A stretch of 64,000 nt of DNA from Ananas comosus (Eukaryota > Streptophyta > Magnoliopsida > Poales > Bromeliaceae). The stretch is from assembly GCF_001540865.1 (NCBI RefSeq), contig NC_033631.1:10524094-10588093 (forward strand). The letters run 5' to 3'. The translations under genes and the position numbers were made by a program. The notes under the pieces were generated by a model. It saw nothing but the letters and a program-made list of their open reading frames with translations. It had not been told where the DNA came from and ran no database searches. Position 1 is the first letter of the stretch. Every line of letters begins with the position of its first letter. This document shows positions 60,841 to 64,000 of this stretch, one piece after another.

Positions 60841-63800
60841 CACGTACAACATGGATTCTGTTTGGTTCAGCTTTTCAAAATTTTCTATAATAAAAATTTT
60901 CCATTAAAGAAACCTTTTATTAGCACTTGTTTAAGAAATTTTACGTAAATAACAATTCTACTAAGCCCAAATTGATTATAAGGGACTTGTTCTCAAAAAA
61001 CCAAAACACAAAAAAAAAAACAAAACTACTGCCCTTTTATGCTCTTCTTTATCTGATCAACCATGAGAAATCATCCTTAATTTACATGCACTTGCTAAAT
61101 AATTTTTTAACGTACACAAACATATGTAATTAGAGCAATTTTCCCCCTTTATGGCGATGTCGAATGTGTTACATGTAATTGCGTCAAACGATTTTGAATG
61201 GGATGTGCCCTGGAATATTAAAAATAATAATGATGATGATTTAATTAAAAATCATTTTTAAACAAACTTCCAAGTTAGGACATATATAAAGTAACACATA
61301 TCGTAGATACGCACCATTACAGGTGGGAAAAGAACAAAATTTGTCACGACACAATTTAACTTCTTAATGGATAGATTCAATTATCATCTGTGTAGATTAT
61401 ATTCTATAAATAGAGTTACTTATCAGGATGGTATATAATATACTATTAATTCTTTGTAATTGAGAGTTTTACATTTTAATTAGTTTTAAGTCATAATATA
61501 GGCATTTTCCGAAGCGCATCAATCCTTCAACAAATAGGAACTACTAGTAATGTTTTCCACTTGACCTTGTTATAAATCGAGCACGGAAGAGCTATTTGAT
61601 AAAGTGTTGATTGAGTATTGGGCGCTTCTAGGAGAAGCTCAATTTGATAGTTTGTTTGGTCCCTATTTTTCAACAACTTAGCGCACAAAGTTGTGCTTTT
61701 ATCACCATTTGGGACGACAAAATGTTGCCTCTTTGCTAGGCATAACTGAAAATTTTATACTTCGCAAGCAAGCACAAATTTCGCGTTCCACTCACAAGTC
61801 CTAAATTTCTAATTTGATTCATAATTTGCATGTATTATAATCTCACAAGAAGTAGTGCACTGACACTACAAAGTGAACTGCAATAATCATTAACATACTA
61901 AATTTCACCAGGTGCATAATATGATAGTTTATTGGCGGAGTTACATTTACACTATCTAATTTAAAAGTTGATATTGCCAAGATAATGGCTTTTACTAGTG
62001 CCAATCTTTATTTAATTACTTTGAAAAGATGATAGCTTTAAACTAATTATAGTTCGATGAAATGCTCTTTCAATGGCATTTTAGGAATGAAAACAAAGCA
62101 AATAACATGGATCTTATTGGGGCTGATTCATACCCATATACATGCAGCTTTTTTTCCTTTTTTTTTTTCTTCTACATCATATATATATATATGTAACACA
62201 AAAGTTGTCCTTTAATCTTATCAAAGGGCTAATTATTTTCATCACATGAACTCATTTAAGAGCTACAAATTATAGAGAGCACTCTCTTTCAACCTTAAAA
62301 GTCAATAGTACGTATTGCACTGCTGGATATTGAGACATTGCAAATTGAAAAAGTTTAATGAGTGGAGCCCTTGTACTAATATTGCCTAATTAGTACTAGA
62401 TAAAAAATAAATAAACCAAAAGCTGCAGCTTTTAATTTATTTTGTGAGAGCAATAATGGGCTAATGAAAACCTACTCTTACCATTTGCTATTTCCAAGTT
62501 CTAATTGCTTTAACTCGAACACCGCGTTTGGCGCCTAGAGTTAGATCATGTGAAATAGAAGAGAGAACAAAATTGTTAGTAAAGAAGGATTTAGTGATTC
62601 AGAGATATCGAAAGTGCAGAAAATGAGTCCGAGGGAATACGTTACACATCTTGGTTCTTTAGCTGAGTTCGACAAATTTATCTCGGTAAGATTATTTGCC
62701 CAATCAGATTCAGCAATTCTAACCTCGAGCATCCCCCGACTTCTCTGACTTGTTTAGTCCTTAATTTGTCGTCTGTCTCTCTTTTCCTTTTTTTGTTTTA
62801 TCCAATCCAATCCTAACCGCTGGAGTGCGGATCTATCATAAGTCCTAATCATTTTTGTACGGTGATAACCTCGATGGCGTGGCAAACCTAACCACGGATT
62901 AAATGAGTGAGAGTTATTAAAGCTCACATTAAAAAAAAATCTACTTGAGTGTCCTTTCATACACAATTCAGAGAACAGTGGGGGTTGTGGACTGTTTAAT
63001 GGCCGACAAAATTGGTGAGCGAGCTACACATTTGTAATATTGTCACTATTAAGACCATTATTGTAACGTTTTGGGGCCCATTAAATTCTATATAAGAGAA
63101 TATGACAAATAATTAGTAATATTTTTTGTAATGGTTGCTCCCAACATGTAATCCTTTTCACCTCATTAATTAAAATAATAAAAAGAGAAGGAGAACATTA
63201 AAAAGTATATAGAAGCCTCACTCAGTGTTTCTTGAGGAAAAACAGAAAAAAAAAAAAAAGGAAAAAAAAAACAATGAGAGAAAAGAAAAGGAGAAGGTGA
63301 CCAAAGAATATTTTAAAAGAATATTTAAATCATTGATTAGATATAATGGATATGTCTTTTAAATAAGTTAATGCAAATTTTCATGATCAAAGAAGTTACT
63401 TTTTACATTATTATAGAGAAAATTGGCCTTTTATTTTGTTAGAGTATTTAACAATTATATTTTAATTCCTAAGAGTTAGCTATATCTCCAATTCAATTCG
63501 TTCATTGAGATGCCAATGGATAAGGGTATCCAACACAAATCCTAATAGACCGAAGCTAAATAGGGATGGTTTTAATTATAGAAATAAAGATTCAAGACCC
63601 AACAATATCAATTTTGGTCTTAATTTTTATTTGTATCATAACTGAATCCACATTCGAATTCAAATCTGTATAAAAATCAGTTATATATAAAAGTTTTTTC
63701 TATATTTAATTTAATAATTGATATGTTTTAAACAATTTAACGTAATACAAAAAGTACATTAAATAGCCTGGATTCGGTTTTTTGATTTCGGAGACGTACA

Positions 63801-64000
63801 TATGGTTTTTCTAACAAGTTTGGTCTCGATTTTGAATTTTTATAACTTGGATATAATTTCAGATGTTGTATCTTAGTTCAGTTACTTTCTTCGAGCAGTA
63901 TAAACCGTTTCGAAACTAATATGTTGACATTTATGTTGATTCGACTAAGAAATGTACATATATATAGTATCGGACTAACTGACCATACTTAGTACAGTTA
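60841..64000. other. Intergenic to window end, no gene seen
   Basis: AT-rich, with only short chance open frames on both strands. An end of the CTGTTTGGTTCAGCTTTTC type at about 60858 may belong to a short TIR element, but I could not place a partner. Confidence 0.45.

Overview
This is a plant nuclear window. Genes are split by GT-AG introns, there is no bacterial gene organisation, intergenic DNA is AT-rich, and the first exons of several genes are very GC-rich, a gradient typical of commelinid monocots. Pineapple or a relative would fit the repeat landscape, but that is a guess that I cannot confirm by eye.

Layout. (1) 1-5315 (+): the 3' part of a Raf-like MAPKKK-type protein kinase; its 5' end lies outside the window. 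(2) 5900-6785 (-): decayed relics of the last two exons of a GDSL lipase. (3) 7259-16979 (-): a complete five-exon GDSL esterase/lipase (GDSL-A) whose 7.5 kb second intron is packed with fold-back repeats and contains an assembly joint. (4) 17-25.4 kb: repeat-rich intergenic DNA with another assembly joint. (5) 25486-29379 (+): a second five-exon GDSL esterase/lipase (GDSL-B), a head-to-head paralogue of GDSL-A with the same exon structure. (6) 35144-42804 (+): a class II phospholipase A1 locus with two first exons. The first is intact but has no second exon next to it. The second carries an in-frame stop but is followed by an intact catalytic exon. (7) 48276-53343 (+): a six-exon CHUP1/IPGA1-family coiled-coil, proline-rich protein. 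(8) 54081-58083 (-): a five-exon trichome-birefringence-like (TBL) polysaccharide O-acetyltransferase with a likely GC-AG first intron, tail-to-tail with gene 7. (9) 58.1-64 kb: no gene seen, but a cluster of inverted-repeat elements.

Repeats. A tRNA-related SINE family (poly-A tail, box A/B-like motifs, target-site duplications of up to 16 bp) occurs at least six times. Large fold-back elements with arms up to about 190 bp lie inside GDSL-A intron 2, just upstream of the first phospholipase exon, and near 60 kb. A second hairpin family made of short tandem units occurs at 20.9, 40.3 and 58.3 kb. Single N characters at 12584, 22941, 26005 and 37873 mark joins. At two of them the same sequence is present on both sides, so the window contains artificial duplication.

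Functionally, the GDSL pair, the phospholipase locus and the TBL protein all act on lipids or cell-wall esters, but nothing shows that they form a pathway. I saw no evidence of a wholly new biological system. The most interesting points are the split/duplicated phospholipase locus, the fold-back repeats beside genes, the active-looking SINE family, the GC-AG intron and the unmerged contig overlaps.
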